This document shows positions 52,147 through 61,473 of a stretch of 64,000 bases of DNA, piece by piece (position 1 is the first letter of the stretch; the number at the start of each line of letters is the position of its first letter). Where the stretch lies: the NCBI RefSeq assembly GCF_003670115.1, contig NZ_QQTY01000002.1, forward strand, positions 806,001 through 870,000, in the 5' to 3' direction. Source of the DNA: Natronorubrum halophilum. Lineage in GTDB: Archaea; Halobacteriota; Halobacteria; Halobacteriales; Natrialbaceae. The translations under genes and the position numbers were made by a program. The notes under the pieces were generated by a model, which saw only the letters and a program-made list of their open reading frames with translations, was not told the DNA's origin and did not search any database.

Positions 52147-52257
52147 ACGATAGCGTACCACAGTACTCGGGATAAGGGTTCGTCCGGACGGCGAAACCGG
52201 CTATCGCTCTCGGGTGGTCGTCACACGACCGACGCCGGCAGTGACGGCCGGGGGCCG

Positions 52258-53367
52258 TTAGAAGCGATCGGGCGAGAGAACCGTTCGAGCATCGTCGTCG
52301 CCGGATCCCTCGAGCACGCCGGCGACGACGTCCGCGACGGCCGGCGCGAGCGTGACACCCTGCCCGGTCATTCCGCACGCGACGACGTACCCACCGACGC
52401 TCGTCTCGCCGACGATCGGCCGACCGTCCGGCGTGACCGTTCTGAGTCCGACCCACTCGTCGACGACCGTCGCGCCCTCGAGGGCGGGAACGCGTGTTCC
52501 GACGCGAGTCGCCGTCTCGCGGAACTCCGTCGGAACGGAGCACTCGCTCGGCGCGTAGCGTTGCCCCGCGACGTACTCCGTTCGGTACTCGCCGACCCAC
52601 GCTCCGGTTCCGTCGGCTCCTGCGGGACGAACGTAGCGCTTGGACTCGAAGATCGTCATCGGGCACGCGACGGGGTCGGATCCCTCGAGCGCGACCATCG
52701 GCCCCAGCGTGTGGCTGAGCGGGAGGGAGACGCCGACCGTCTCGTTCAACTCCGGAGCCCACGGACCGGTCGCGTTGACGACCCGATCCGCCGGTAGTGT
52801 CCCTTCGTCGGTTTCGACGGCGGAGACGGAGGCGGTTCCGTCGCGCTCGCGCGTACTGACGCCGGTTACCGTCACCCCGGTTCGCACGTCGACGCCGCCG
52901 CGCCGAGCGCACGCCGCAAACCAGGTCGCGACCGCCGTCGGGTCGCAAACCCGGTCGTTCGGCGTGTAGAGCCCGCCCACGGCCCCGTCCGGCTCGACGC
53001 CGAGTTGCGGGAGCTCCGCCGCGACCAGAAACGACGCTTCGACCCCGTGTTCCCGAAGGGTCGCCGCGGATTCCTCGAGTCGGTCCGCGAACGCGGTCGT
53101 TTCGGCGACGTAGAGCGTCCCGATCCGGTCCGCCTCGAGCGGTCCGCGGTCGAACAGTCGGCGGTAGGCGGATTCCGATCGTTTCCTGAATCGCGCGTCG
53201 AACGACGTCGGCGCGATTCCGGACTGCATCAACACGCCCGCGGAGGCCGCCGTCGTTTCGTCCCCGATCCGTGCGCGCTCGAGAAGGGTGACGTCGTGCT
53301 CGGTCTCGCCGAGACGTGCGGCGATCGCCGTGCCGATGATCCCGCCACCAACGATGACGATATCCAT
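52258..53367 (-). CDS. Second FAD-dependent amino-acid oxidoreductase (DAO family)
   Basis: A 369-residue paralogue. N-terminal IVIVGGGIIGTAIAARLGET binds FAD, with SAGVLMQSG, the mid-domain DRVVNATGPWAPELNETVGV and the C-terminal TPDGRPIVGETSVGGYVVAC plus GMTGQGVTLAPAVADVVAGV. Start 53367 (MDIVIVGGG) excludes an unrelated upstream extension. It is on the same strand as, and 111 bp upstream of, the other DAO gene. It is divergent from the ornithine cyclodeaminase homologue, sharing a spacer of about 150 bp. Confidence 0.9.
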   Translation of the reverse strand: MDIVIVGGGIIGTAIAARLGETEHDVTLLERARIGDETTAASAGVLMQSGIAPTSFDARFRKRSESAYRRLFDRGPLEADRIGTLYVAETTAFADRLEESAATLREHGVEASFLVAAELPQLGVEPDGAVGGLYTPNDRVCDPTAVATWFAACARRGGVDVRTGVTVTGVSTRERDGTASVSAVETDEGTLPADRVVNATGPWAPELNETVGVSLPLSHTLGPMVALEGSDPVACPMTIFESKRYVRPAGADGTGAWVGEYRTEYVAGQRYAPSECSVPTEFRETATRVGTRVPALEGATVVDEWVGLRTVTPDGRPIVGETSVGGYVVACGMTGQGVTLAPAVADVVAGVLEGSGDDDARTVLSPDRF

Positions 53368-53516
53368 GCGTAGTGCTACCACGCCCATCACCAAACACTC
53401 TCCCATCGGTCCGGTTCGCGGGTCGTGACCGGTCCGATCGACTCGCATACCGTCCGGAGCGATCGACGAGCGGCACCACCGTCACCACTGAAGTGATCGA
53501 CCGACGATGTGTCCGT

Positions 53517-54566
53517 ATGGTTCGCGTGCTCGCCGACGAGGATATCGCGTCCGTGCTCGATCTCGAGACGTTGCTGCCGGTCGTCGCCGAGGCGTTCGAC
53601 AAGCAGCGGTCGGGAGCGGTCGAACGACCGGAGCGACCTCACTACCCCATCGGAGCGGGAACCGATCCCGACGCGCCCGGGGAGCCGACGGGTACCGGAC
53701 TCTGTATGCCGGCGTACATCCACGGCGCGAGCTACGCCGCGACGAAACTCGTGGCCGTCTGTGAGGACAATCCCGAGCGCGGGCTTCCGACCGTCACCGC
53801 ACATATCACGCTCACCGACGCCGAGACCGGCCAGCCGGTCGGCTACCTCGCGGGCGATCGGATCACCAACGCCCGAACCGGCTGTATCGGCGGCCTCGCC
53901 GCCCGCGAACTCGCGACCGGCGGCGTCTCGCGGGTTCCCCGCTCGACTGACCGCGGATCGTCGCTCCGCGCGCCCCTCGAGCTCGCCGTCATCGGCGCGG
54001 GCGCACAGGCCCGGTGGCAGACCCGAGCGATCGCCGCTGCGGTCGGCGTCGACCGACTCGAGTCGATCCGCATCTACTCGCCCAGCGACTCCCGCGACGA
54101 GTGCGCCCGGGACCTCGAGTCGGAGCTCGGCGCGTCCGTGGCGGCGGTCTCGAGTCCGCGCGCGGCCGTCGCGGACGCGTCGATCGTCGTTACGGCGACG
54201 ACGAGTACCGAGCCGGTGTTTCCGGGCGAGGCGCTCGAGGCGGGCGCGCTCGTGATCGCCGTCGGCGCGTACACGCCGGCAATGCGCGAACTGGACGCCA
54301 CGACCGTCGAGCGCGCGTCTCGTATCGTCGCCGACGTCCCGGACGAAGCCGGCGAGACCGGCGACCTGTGCGAACACGACGACCTCGAGATCCGCTCGCT
54401 CGGGGACGTGCTGGCCGGCGACGACGGGCGGGTTTCGGGGGACGAGATCATCGTTCTCGAGAGCGTTGGGTCGGCGGTGCTGGACGCCGCGACCGCCGAG
54501 TTCGTCTTCGACCGGGCTGTAGAGCGCTCGCTCGGTACGACGGCTCCGCTGTATGGCAACGACTGA
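53517..54566 (+). CDS. Ornithine cyclodeaminase / mu-crystallin family protein
   Basis: A 349-residue enzyme of the OCD/mu-crystallin family. It has CMPAYIHGASYAATKLVAVC, ARTGCIGGLAARELA, and the NAD(P) motif LAVIGAGAQARWQTRAIAAA, then VVTATTSTEPVFPGE and AVGAYTPAMRELDA. Members include ornithine cyclodeaminase, alanine dehydrogenase and ketimine reductases that reduce cyclic imines to L-amino acids. It is divergent from two DAO-type oxidases. Its stop codon lies inside the first bases of a dispersed repeat. A 12-residue insert after GGVSRVPRSTDRGS precedes the dinucleotide motif. Confidence 0.88.
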   Translation: MVRVLADEDIASVLDLETLLPVVAEAFDKQRSGAVERPERPHYPIGAGTDPDAPGEPTGTGLCMPAYIHGASYAATKLVAVCEDNPERGLPTVTAHITLTDAETGQPVGYLAGDRITNARTGCIGGLAARELATGGVSRVPRSTDRGSSLRAPLELAVIGAGAQARWQTRAIAAAVGVDRLESIRIYSPSDSRDECARDLESELGASVAAVSSPRAAVADASIVVTATTSTEPVFPGEALEAGALVIAVGAYTPAMRELDATTVERASRIVADVPDEAGETGDLCEHDDLEIRSLGDVLAGDDGRVSGDEIIVLESVGSAVLDAATAEFVFDRAVERSLGTTAPLYGND

Positions 54567-54686
54567 AACGATTCACACACCGATCGCACGAGGGGAGCGG
54601 TTCGGAGCGAGCGCGGTTCGGAGCGAACGGAGTGAGCGAGAACCGCGGACTGTGCGATCGGGTGCGCATCGACGTTCAGTGGCTAC
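54558..54686. repeat. Dispersed hairpin repeat, copy 1 (long-loop form)
   Basis: It begins with ACTGAAACGATTCACACACC at about 54561 and ends GACGTTCAGTGGCTAC at 54686. CGATCGCAC (54581-54589) and GTGCGATCG (54652-54660) form a 9-bp stem. The 62-bp loop contains the internal duplication GCGGTTCGGAGCGA (twice). Copy 2 at 63134-63204 has the same flanks but a two-base loop. The repeat overlaps the stop codon of the ornithine cyclodeaminase gene. Confidence 0.8.
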
Positions 54687-54854
54687 TATCGATATGTGGT
54701 ACCCCTTCACAGTGCCAACCTCGGCCACGAAGCTGAAATAGGCACTCCGCAAAGTAGGCACTGACCATCTGTCGATGAACACAACGATAGCGCGAGCCGG
54801 TGGTATCCGGCCCCGGGACGTTACAACGGCGTTGGGCGACGGGGGCAACGAGCC

Positions 54855-56744
54855 GTGACGCTGCGATCCCTCCCGATCCTCGATCGGGTCACCGACGCCT
54901 TTTTCGCGCTCGATACGGATTTCCGGTTTACCTATCTCAACGCGCGCGCCGAAACCTTGTTGAAACGCTCCCGCGAGGACCTCATCGGTCGAGTCATGTG
55001 GGACGAGTTCCCCCAGACCGTCGAAACCCAGTTCCCCGACGGGTTCCACCGGGCGATGGACGAGCAGGTCCCGGTCTCCTTCGAGATCTACCACGCGCGG
55101 TTAGAAACGTGGTTCGAGGCCCGCGCGTACCCCTCCGAAACCGGTCTCTCGGTGTACATGCGCGACGTCACCGGGCGGAAGTCACAGGAGACCACGCTCG
55201 CCCAGCACGCCGCCGTCGTCGAGGCGGTCCACGACGCCGTCGTCACCCTCGATCGAAACCGGGAGATCGTTACCGTCAACAACGCGCTCGAAAAGACCCT
55301 CGGCATCGATCGGTCGGGTCTCATCGGCGAACACGTCGAAACGCTTACTCAGAACGCGGGGATCTCCGACGACCACGCCGTCGAGATCGGTCGAGCGATC
55401 ACCGACATCGATGTCGGAAGCGCGACCAAGCGACAGCTCGAGGTGCCGTTTACCGCTGCCGACGGGACCGATCACATCGGCGAGGTCCGGTTCGTACCGA
55501 TCGAAGACGACCTCGCGACCGTCGCCGGCGTCATCCGGGATGTCACCGACCGGCACGAGTACGAACGCGTCGTTACGTCGCTCCACGAGGTCACCCGATG
55601 GTTGCTCGAGTCCGACGACCCGGCGGAGATCTGTGCGATCGCCGTTCACGCCGGCAGCGACCTCCTCGATCTGCCACTCAGCGGCGTCTGGCTGTTAGAG
55701 GAAGAACACGGCTACCTCGATCCCGTTGCCGGGACCGCCGGCGCTCACGACGAGTTCGGCGGCCTGCCGCGGTTTTATCCCGGAGAGGGGCTCATCTGGG
55801 ATACCTTCGAATCCGGCGTCGTCGAACGATTCGACGATCTGGAGACGGTCGAAGACCTCTATAATCCCGACTCGCCGATCCGCTCGGAGATCATCGCCCC
55901 GATCGGAACCCACGGCGTTCTCATGACCGGCTCGCTCGAGCCCCACCGCTTCGACGAGACCGATGTCGATCTCATTTCGACGCTCGTCGAGAACACCCGG
56001 GCGGCCCTCGACCGAGCCGATCGCGAGCAGGTGCTCCGGGACCGCTCCGCCGAACTCGAGCGCCAGACCGAGCGCCTCGAGTCGATCGCCGAGATCCTCT
56101 CGAGCGACCTGAAACAGCAGCTATCGACGGTCGCGAACGCGCTCGACGGTGACGGGGACGCGGCCGACGAGTGGGAATTCCCGCTCGCCGAGGATTCGGT
56201 CGAGGAAACGCTCGATCGGGCCGAGCAACTCGTCGACGACGTCCGCGAGTTCGCACGGAACGCGTCGACCGTCGGCACTCGGAGCCGGGTTCAGCTCGAG
56301 TCAGCGATCGAGGAGGCCCTCGAGCAGTCACCGCTCGATGCGGACCGCGTCATCGTCGAGCAGCCGGCGACGCTTCGAGCCGACGCCGATCGGTTCGTCC
56401 ACCTCCTCGAAACGGCGTTCGAGGACGCGATGGCCCGCTCCGACGGCGACGTGACGATTCAGGTCGGACTCGTCGGCGTCGACGAAACCGATCGCGCTCG
56501 AGGCTTTTTCATGCTGGACGACGCCGCCGAGATTCCGCCGACGGCGCGAAAGCAGGTCCTCGACCCGACGGTCGATGCCGATGCTCCCGCGCTCACTGCC
56601 AACACGAGCATCGACGGCCTGGGCCTCGCACTCGTCAGGGCGATCGCCGAAGCCCACGACTGGACGCTGACGATCGAGACGGGCGCAAACGGCGGCACAC
56701 GTCTCGAAATTCGCAACGTGATGACGCTCGAGAGACGGCCCTAG
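54855..56744 (+). CDS. PAS-PAS-GAF sensor with degenerate (pseudo) histidine kinase core
   Basis: A 629-residue cytosolic sensor starting with GTG at 54855. PAS1 (about 5-105, ILDRVTDAFFALD), PAS2 (about 118-232), GAF (about 240-385), coiled coil (390-412), then a dimerisation/ATPase-like region. In the phosphoacceptor helix the usual SHDL is replaced by SSDL (Ser417 where His should be). The ATPase N-box asparagines are lost (TAFEDAMARS) and the G1 motif reads DDAAEIP instead of DDGPGIP. GLGLALVRAIAEAH survives. So it is probably a non-phosphorylating sensor. It converges with a HalX response regulator at 56790-57383. Confidence 0.88.
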   Translation: MTLRSLPILDRVTDAFFALDTDFRFTYLNARAETLLKRSREDLIGRVMWDEFPQTVETQFPDGFHRAMDEQVPVSFEIYHARLETWFEARAYPSETGLSVYMRDVTGRKSQETTLAQHAAVVEAVHDAVVTLDRNREIVTVNNALEKTLGIDRSGLIGEHVETLTQNAGISDDHAVEIGRAITDIDVGSATKRQLEVPFTAADGTDHIGEVRFVPIEDDLATVAGVIRDVTDRHEYERVVTSLHEVTRWLLESDDPAEICAIAVHAGSDLLDLPLSGVWLLEEEHGYLDPVAGTAGAHDEFGGLPRFYPGEGLIWDTFESGVVERFDDLETVEDLYNPDSPIRSEIIAPIGTHGVLMTGSLEPHRFDETDVDLISTLVENTRAALDRADREQVLRDRSAELERQTERLESIAEILSSDLKQQLSTVANALDGDGDAADEWEFPLAEDSVEETLDRAEQLVDDVREFARNASTVGTRSRVQLESAIEEALEQSPLDADRVIVEQPATLRADADRFVHLLETAFEDAMARSDGDVTIQVGLVGVDETDRARGFFMLDDAAEIPPTARKQVLDPTVDADAPALTANTSIDGLGLALVRAIAEAHDWTLTIETGANGGTRLEIRNVMTLERRP

Positions 56745-56789
56745 TATCGCCGTTGAACGGTTCCGCTCCACCCGCAGCTAGGTGCGTAC

Positions 56790-57383
56790 TCAATCGGATT
56801 CCTGAAGAATCGAATTTCTGGTGATATCCCGACAGAGCTGTCGGTATCCGTCCCGTGCGAGCAGTTCCTCCATCGTTTCGTCGACCTGGACGCGGAGTAC
56901 CGCGAGTCGGTCCCGCAATCGGGCGTACTCCTCGCTGGACTTGCGTTCGGCTTCGGTCTTCTCGGCATCCAGCAGGGCTTTCTTCGAAGCGAGTGCGAAG
57001 AACTCCTGGAGTTGCTCGTTGTAGCTCGAGCGCAACAGCAACTGGTCGACGACCCGGACCAGTTCGTCCTTCGAGATGGGTTTGACGAGGTAGTCGTCGA
57101 ACCCCATCTCGACGATATCGAAATCGGGGTCGACGGCGGTTACCATCGCGACTCGGCAATCGAGTTCCCGGTCTCGAATGGTCGGCAGAACGGTGTCGCC
57201 GGACAGCCCCGGCATCCGACGATCGAGGAGGACGACGTCGACCGCGTCGTCGATATTCTCGAGTGCCTTCTCGCCATCGTACGCCGTCTCGACGTCACAG
57301 GTTCCCTCGAGCCAGGCGGCGTACAGGTTCGCGAGATCCGACTCGTCTTCGACGATCAGGACCAGCGGTGTGTCAGTGGCCAT
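56790..57383 (-). CDS. Response regulator with HalX domain
   Basis: A 197-residue response regulator. The receiver domain (about 1-115) keeps the acidic pocket (VEDES at 11-15), phosphoacceptor Asp54 (VLLDRRMPG), Thr82 and Lys101 (VKPIS). The C-terminal helical HalX domain (about 120-190: EFFALASKKALLDAEKTEAE) is typical of haloarchaeal regulators. It is not obviously DNA-binding. The adjacent sensor is degenerate, so its phosphodonor must be another kinase if it is phosphorylated at all. Confidence 0.92.
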   Translation of the reverse strand: MATDTPLVLIVEDESDLANLYAAWLEGTCDVETAYDGEKALENIDDAVDVVLLDRRMPGLSGDTVLPTIRDRELDCRVAMVTAVDPDFDIVEMGFDDYLVKPISKDELVRVVDQLLLRSSYNEQLQEFFALASKKALLDAEKTEAERKSSEEYARLRDRLAVLRVQVDETMEELLARDGYRQLCRDITRNSILQESD

Positions 57384-57479
57384 CGAACGGTATATCCTCC
57401 GAATCGGTCGGTTCGTGATAGGAGTTGTACTGGGAGTATATCAAGATACCGGGCAGCATTCACGTCCCGAGGCGCGGCC

Positions 57480-59663
57480 TCACTCGAGTTCGCGCTCGAT
57501 CGTCGCGCGTCGCTCTCGAATCCCAGCCGCGTCGGTCGCGATCGTCCGATCGCCGATTCCGATCTCGAGGGTCCCGTCCGCGGTCGCCGCGCCGAGTTCG
57601 ACGACCGGAGCGACGCCGTCGAACGCCTCGACGACGGCCGCCGGCGACTCGGTCTGGATCAGCGCTCTACCCGGCTGTTCGTGGAAGAGCGCGGCTGCAG
57701 CGGCCGTCTCGCGTTCCGATTCGGAGACCGGAATCGAAACGTCGAGTCCGGCGTCGTCGGTAACCATCTCGGCGAGGGCGACGGCGAGACCCCCGTGGCT
57801 AACGTCGTGAACTGCGAGCGTCGACTCCGCGTTCGCGACGCCGGCGAGCGCCTTGACGACGGCAGCGGGTTCGTTCGGCAGGGCCGGGAACCGATCGCTG
57901 CCACCGGAGCGAGCGAGGTACTCGGAGCCGCCGAGGCGGAGCTCGTCGTCCTCGAGCCCCACGTCGCCGACCAGCAACAGTGTGCCGTCGGACTCGACCG
58001 ACAACGACGGCGCGTCGTAGCCGTCTTTCGATCCGACCATCGCGAGCGTCGGCGTCGGCGGAATCGGGCCGGCGACGGAGTCGTTGTACAGCGAGACGTT
58101 CCCGCCGACGACCGGAGCCGACAGCGTTTCACACATATCCGCGAGGCCGTCGACGATTCCTTTGAAGCCGCCGTAGACCTCCGGCTTCTCCGGGTTGCCG
58201 CCGTTGAGACAGTCGACGGCGGCGAGCGGCGTCGCTCCCTTGGCCGCGATGTTCGTCGCGTTCTCGAGGGCGATCGCCCGCGCACCTTCGTAGGGCGCGG
58301 CAGCCGTCCAGTTCGGTGCCGCGCCGGCGGAGATCGCGAGCCCCTGGTTCGCTTCGCGAACCGCAATAATCGCGGCGTCGTCGCCCGGTCCGACGCTCGT
58401 TCGCACGCCGACCTCGTGGTCGTACTGCCGGTAGACCCACCGCTTCGAGGCGGTGTTCGGACTCGAGACCACGGCGTCGAACGCCGCCTCGAGACCGACG
58501 TCGGGAAGGTCGGTGCCGGGCTGGGTCGGTGCCTCGCTCGCGAGGTCGTTCATCGGCGCGCCCTCCCCGAGGAAGAAGGCGTCGACGTCGACGACGGTCT
58601 CCCCGTTAAACGTACAGGTGTAGTTCCCCGCCGTGACTTCGCCGATAACCGAACAGCCCAGATCGAACCGCTCGGCGATCTCGCGCACGCGCTCGACGTT
58701 CTCCGGTTCGACCTCGTAACACATCCGCTCCTGGGACTCGGCCAGCAGGATCTCGAGGGCGTTCATGTTCGGCTCGCGCTGGTGGACCCGCTCGAGTTCG
58801 ATGTGTGCGCCGAGACCGCCTTTGGCGACCAGTTCGCTCGAGGCACCACCGAGGCCCGCGGCTCCGAGGTCGCGGGCGGACTCGATGAGTCCCTCCGCGA
58901 CGAGTTCCTCGTTGGCCTCGATGAGCAGCTTCTCGGCGTACGGGTCGCCGACCTGAACCGCGGGTCGGTCTTCGGTTTCGGCGTCTTCGGCCAGATCCTC
59001 GCTGGCGAAGCTCGCGCCGCCCAGTCCGTCGCGACCGGTTCCGTTGCCGACGAGCACCAGCTTGTTGCCGGCTTCCTGTGCGACGGCCGTGACGAGCCGT
59101 TCCTCGTCGGTCAGGCCGACGCAGGCGACGTTGACCAACGGATTCCCCTCGTAGTCGGGGTGGAAGTCGACGCTCCCTGCGACCGTGGGGACGCCGATAC
59201 AGTTACCGTAGTGGCTGATCCCCTCGACGACGCCCTCGAAGAGGTACTTCGAGTGCTCGTCGTCGAACTCGCCGAAGTACAGCGAGTCCGCTAGCGCGAT
59301 CGGGTACGCGCCCATCGAGAGGGTGTCCCGAACGATTCCCCCGACGCCCGTCGCGGCTCCGTCGAAGGGATCCACGTAGGAGGGGTGGTTGTGGCTCTCG
59401 ATCCCCATCGTAATGTACGTGCTCGCCCCGTCCTCGCCCGTCTCGTCGTCTTCGCTCTCGGGCAACGCGACGACTGCGGCGTCGTCACCCGGCCCGATGA
59501 CGACCTGCTCGTCCTCGCTTTCGAAGGCCGAGAGCAGCGGTCTCGAGGAGCGGTACGCGCAGTGTTCGCTCCAGAGGTTCTCGAACAGCGCCGCCTCGGC
59601 CGGGGACGGCTCTCGCCCCAGTTCTTCGACGACGAGTTCGCGGTCCGAATCGGCAAGACTCAT
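57480..59663 (-). CDS. purL: Phosphoribosylformylglycinamidine synthase subunit PurL
   Basis: A 727-residue AIR-synthase-type ATPase. It opens [20 protein letters not shown], has [14 protein letters not shown], the glycine-rich [31 protein letters not shown] and, in the second half, [16 protein letters not shown]. The two-fold internal repeat is clear. It converts FGAR plus ammonia to FGAM in purine synthesis. Glutaminase PurQ and PurS, the other subunits of this small-subunit type, are not adjacent. The ATG at 59663 is followed by no alternative start. Confidence 0.95.
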   Translation of the reverse strand: MSLADSDRELVVEELGREPSPAEAALFENLWSEHCAYRSSRPLLSAFESEDEQVVIGPGDDAAVVALPESEDDETGEDGASTYITMGIESHNHPSYVDPFDGAATGVGGIVRDTLSMGAYPIALADSLYFGEFDDEHSKYLFEGVVEGISHYGNCIGVPTVAGSVDFHPDYEGNPLVNVACVGLTDEERLVTAVAQEAGNKLVLVGNGTGRDGLGGASFASEDLAEDAETEDRPAVQVGDPYAEKLLIEANEELVAEGLIESARDLGAAGLGGASSELVAKGGLGAHIELERVHQREPNMNALEILLAESQERMCYEVEPENVERVREIAERFDLGCSVIGEVTAGNYTCTFNGETVVDVDAFFLGEGAPMNDLASEAPTQPGTDLPDVGLEAAFDAVVSSPNTASKRWVYRQYDHEVGVRTSVGPGDDAAIIAVREANQGLAISAGAAPNWTAAAPYEGARAIALENATNIAAKGATPLAAVDCLNGGNPEKPEVYGGFKGIVDGLADMCETLSAPVVGGNVSLYNDSVAGPIPPTPTLAMVGSKDGYDAPSLSVESDGTLLLVGDVGLEDDELRLGGSEYLARSGGSDRFPALPNEPAAVVKALAGVANAESTLAVHDVSHGGLAVALAEMVTDDAGLDVSIPVSESERETAAAAALFHEQPGRALIQTESPAAVVEAFDGVAPVVELGAATADGTLEIGIGDRTIATDAAGIRERRATIERELE

Positions 59664-59778
59664 TCATGTCGGTGATGGAAGTCGGGTAGTAAAGGGGTTT
59701 CTATGTGCACGTTCGTGTGTATTTTTGAGTAGCCGTCGGATGCGTCGTACCGTCGCACCTGAACCGAACCGATACGAC

Positions 59779-60906
59779 TCACTCCGGAAACGAGACCGTC
59801 CCGTCCGACCCTGCAACGTGTGTAACCGTGCCTGAATCGACGACGATCCCGCTCGTGTTCACGACGTCGACGGTGATTTCGTACGTATCGCCCTCCGTTC
59901 CGCCCTGTTCGTACGTAACCGATCCCGTCGTGAACGCGCCGGCCGTTTCGGTCCTCGTCGCCCAGCTTTTGTTCGGTTCGGTGTTCTCGAACGTCACGCG
60001 GACCTCCTCGAATCGATCGGGGTTGGAGAGTTCGTACGTAACCGTGTAGTCCGTATTGTTGTGCAACGTCTCGTCGGTGACGGTGAACGACTCGAGTCGT
60101 GGCCCGTCCGGGTCGGTCGGCTGTTGATTCCCCGGCGGTTCGTCGCCGTCCGCGATGTCGGTCACCGACTCCGAGAGCACGATCGAACCGCTCGCGTCGT
60201 ACACGTCGAAGGTGATCAGGTACTCGCTGTTCGCAGCGCCGCCCCGAGAATACGTGATCACCCCCTCGGTGTCGGTCCATGATTTCGTCACGTCCCCGAC
60301 CCAGCCGAGGTCGAGGTTTTCGAACGTCACGGTGATGCTGTCGAACGTATCGACTCCGGACACCTGATAGGTGACCTGATATTCGGCGTTGTTGTTCCGC
60401 GATTGGTCCCTGATCGATCGAACCAGGGACGCTGGTTTTACGATGTCGACCGAACGGGTCATCGATATCGAAATCCCCTCGCCATCGGTCGCCGTAATCC
60501 CGAACGAGAGCGCGTTCGTCCCGGTCGCACTCCCGCCCGCAACCGAAACCGAGACCGTGTTGGAAGCACCGCTCTCGAGCGAGCTACTCGCCGGAGTGAC
60601 CGATCCCTGCGAGGAGTCCGCGAGCGCGGTCGAAACCGTCAGGACGGTGGCCGTGTTGTTCGTCACCGTAACGAGCGGGGTCTCACCGCCGCCGGCCTCA
60701 ACCGACGAAACGGGGCTCACTCCGAGCAGTGCCGACTCGTCCTCTGCCGTTGCCACATTCGTCACGCGGCTTGCCACCGTCTGAGAAAACGCATACGAGT
60801 CACCCAGCATCATCGCACCGCCGACACCGACGAGCAACCCTCCGGCGACGAAGGTGCGCCGAGAAAGTGCGGCACTTCCTCGATCATCCGGGCGACGGTC
60901 GGACAT
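59779..60906 (-). CDS. Tat-exported protein with duplicated beta-sandwich repeats
   Basis: A 375-residue secreted protein. The Tat signal SRRTFVAGGLLVGVGGAMML is followed by a Ser/Thr/Gly/Val-rich segment (about 50-140) of beta type. Two similar repeats of about 90 residues follow: one at about 155-250 (SIRDQSRNNNAEYQVTYQVS, then DSITVTFENLD), the other at about 275-368 (FTVTDETLHNNTDYTVTYEL, then EEVRVTFENTE). The shared pattern N(N/T)..Y.VTY....D.F..(I/V).VTFEN looks like tandem Ig-like domains. There is no anchor at the C-terminus. Function unknown, probably a surface or extracellular structural protein. Confidence 0.75.
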   Translation of the reverse strand: MSDRRPDDRGSAALSRRTFVAGGLLVGVGGAMMLGDSYAFSQTVASRVTNVATAEDESALLGVSPVSSVEAGGGETPLVTVTNNTATVLTVSTALADSSQGSVTPASSSLESGASNTVSVSVAGGSATGTNALSFGITATDGEGISISMTRSVDIVKPASLVRSIRDQSRNNNAEYQVTYQVSGVDTFDSITVTFENLDLGWVGDVTKSWTDTEGVITYSRGGAANSEYLITFDVYDASGSIVLSESVTDIADGDEPPGNQQPTDPDGPRLESFTVTDETLHNNTDYTVTYELSNPDRFEEVRVTFENTEPNKSWATRTETAGAFTTGSVTYEQGGTEGDTYEITVDVVNTSGIVVDSGTVTHVAGSDGTVSFPE

Positions 60907-61072
60907 ACGACAGATAAGCGGTCAGTAAGTAAATGTGTACTGGTACAAACATAGATCTTGAATTACCGACACGATACAACAGTACTCTGCGCTGTGGGCT
61001 GACGATGCGGCCCGTTGCACTGGCCGAGAAGTGTTATCCCGGCGAATCACTCGAATGAGCGATGCCGTCGAG

Positions 61073-61417
61073 TCAGTTCTCGAACCCGTCGAGCCACGAG
61101 CCGGCCCAACACTCGATCTCGTCGAACACCGGCTCGAGCGACTCGCCTTTGTCGGTCAAACTGTAGTAGGTCGCGATCGGGGCGTCTTCCTCGAGACGGC
61201 GTTCGACGAACCCCATCTCGCCGAGGTCGTCGAGCACGCGCGAGAGGGTGCGCGCGTTCGCGCCGGTCGAGCGCTTGAGTTCGTTGAAGCGCTGCTCGCC
61301 CGTAAGCAGTTCGTGGAGAACGGCGAGTCGCCACTGGGAGCCGATCTGCTCGAGCGATTCGATAACGGGGCAGGCGTCGACGGGGTCCTCGCGGGACTTC
61401 GTCCGTGGAGATGACAT
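61073..61417 (-). CDS. HxlR family winged-helix regulator
   Basis: A 114-residue regulator. It has CPVIESLEQIGSQWRLAVLH near the N-terminus (the Cys-containing HxlR start), the recognition segment FNELKRSTGANARTLSRVLD, the wing IATYYSLTDKGESLEPVFDE and the C-terminal dimerisation helix WAGSWLD. HxlR proteins respond to redox or electrophile stress, often through that conserved Cys (Cys16). A palindromic CTAAC-N5-GTTAG lies about 57-71 bp upstream of the start, a candidate autoregulatory operator. Confidence 0.9.
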   Translation of the reverse strand: MSSPRTKSREDPVDACPVIESLEQIGSQWRLAVLHELLTGEQRFNELKRSTGANARTLSRVLDDLGEMGFVERRLEEDAPIATYYSLTDKGESLEPVFDEIECWAGSWLDGFEN

Positions 61418-61473
61418 CGTGGTTGATCCGCGGCTACGTCGCGAGCGGCTTTAGCAGTTCGGGTTCGAACCAG

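Noticed and set aside
51100-52797. 565-residue plus-strand frame opposite the two FAD oxidase genes
   Set aside because: It crosses two genes and their spacer, with Arg/Asp/Gly composition typical of an antisense frame.
57012-59294. 760-residue open frame opposite purL
   Set aside because: Antisense shadow of purL and part of the response regulator gene. It spans two real genes and has no conserved sequence.
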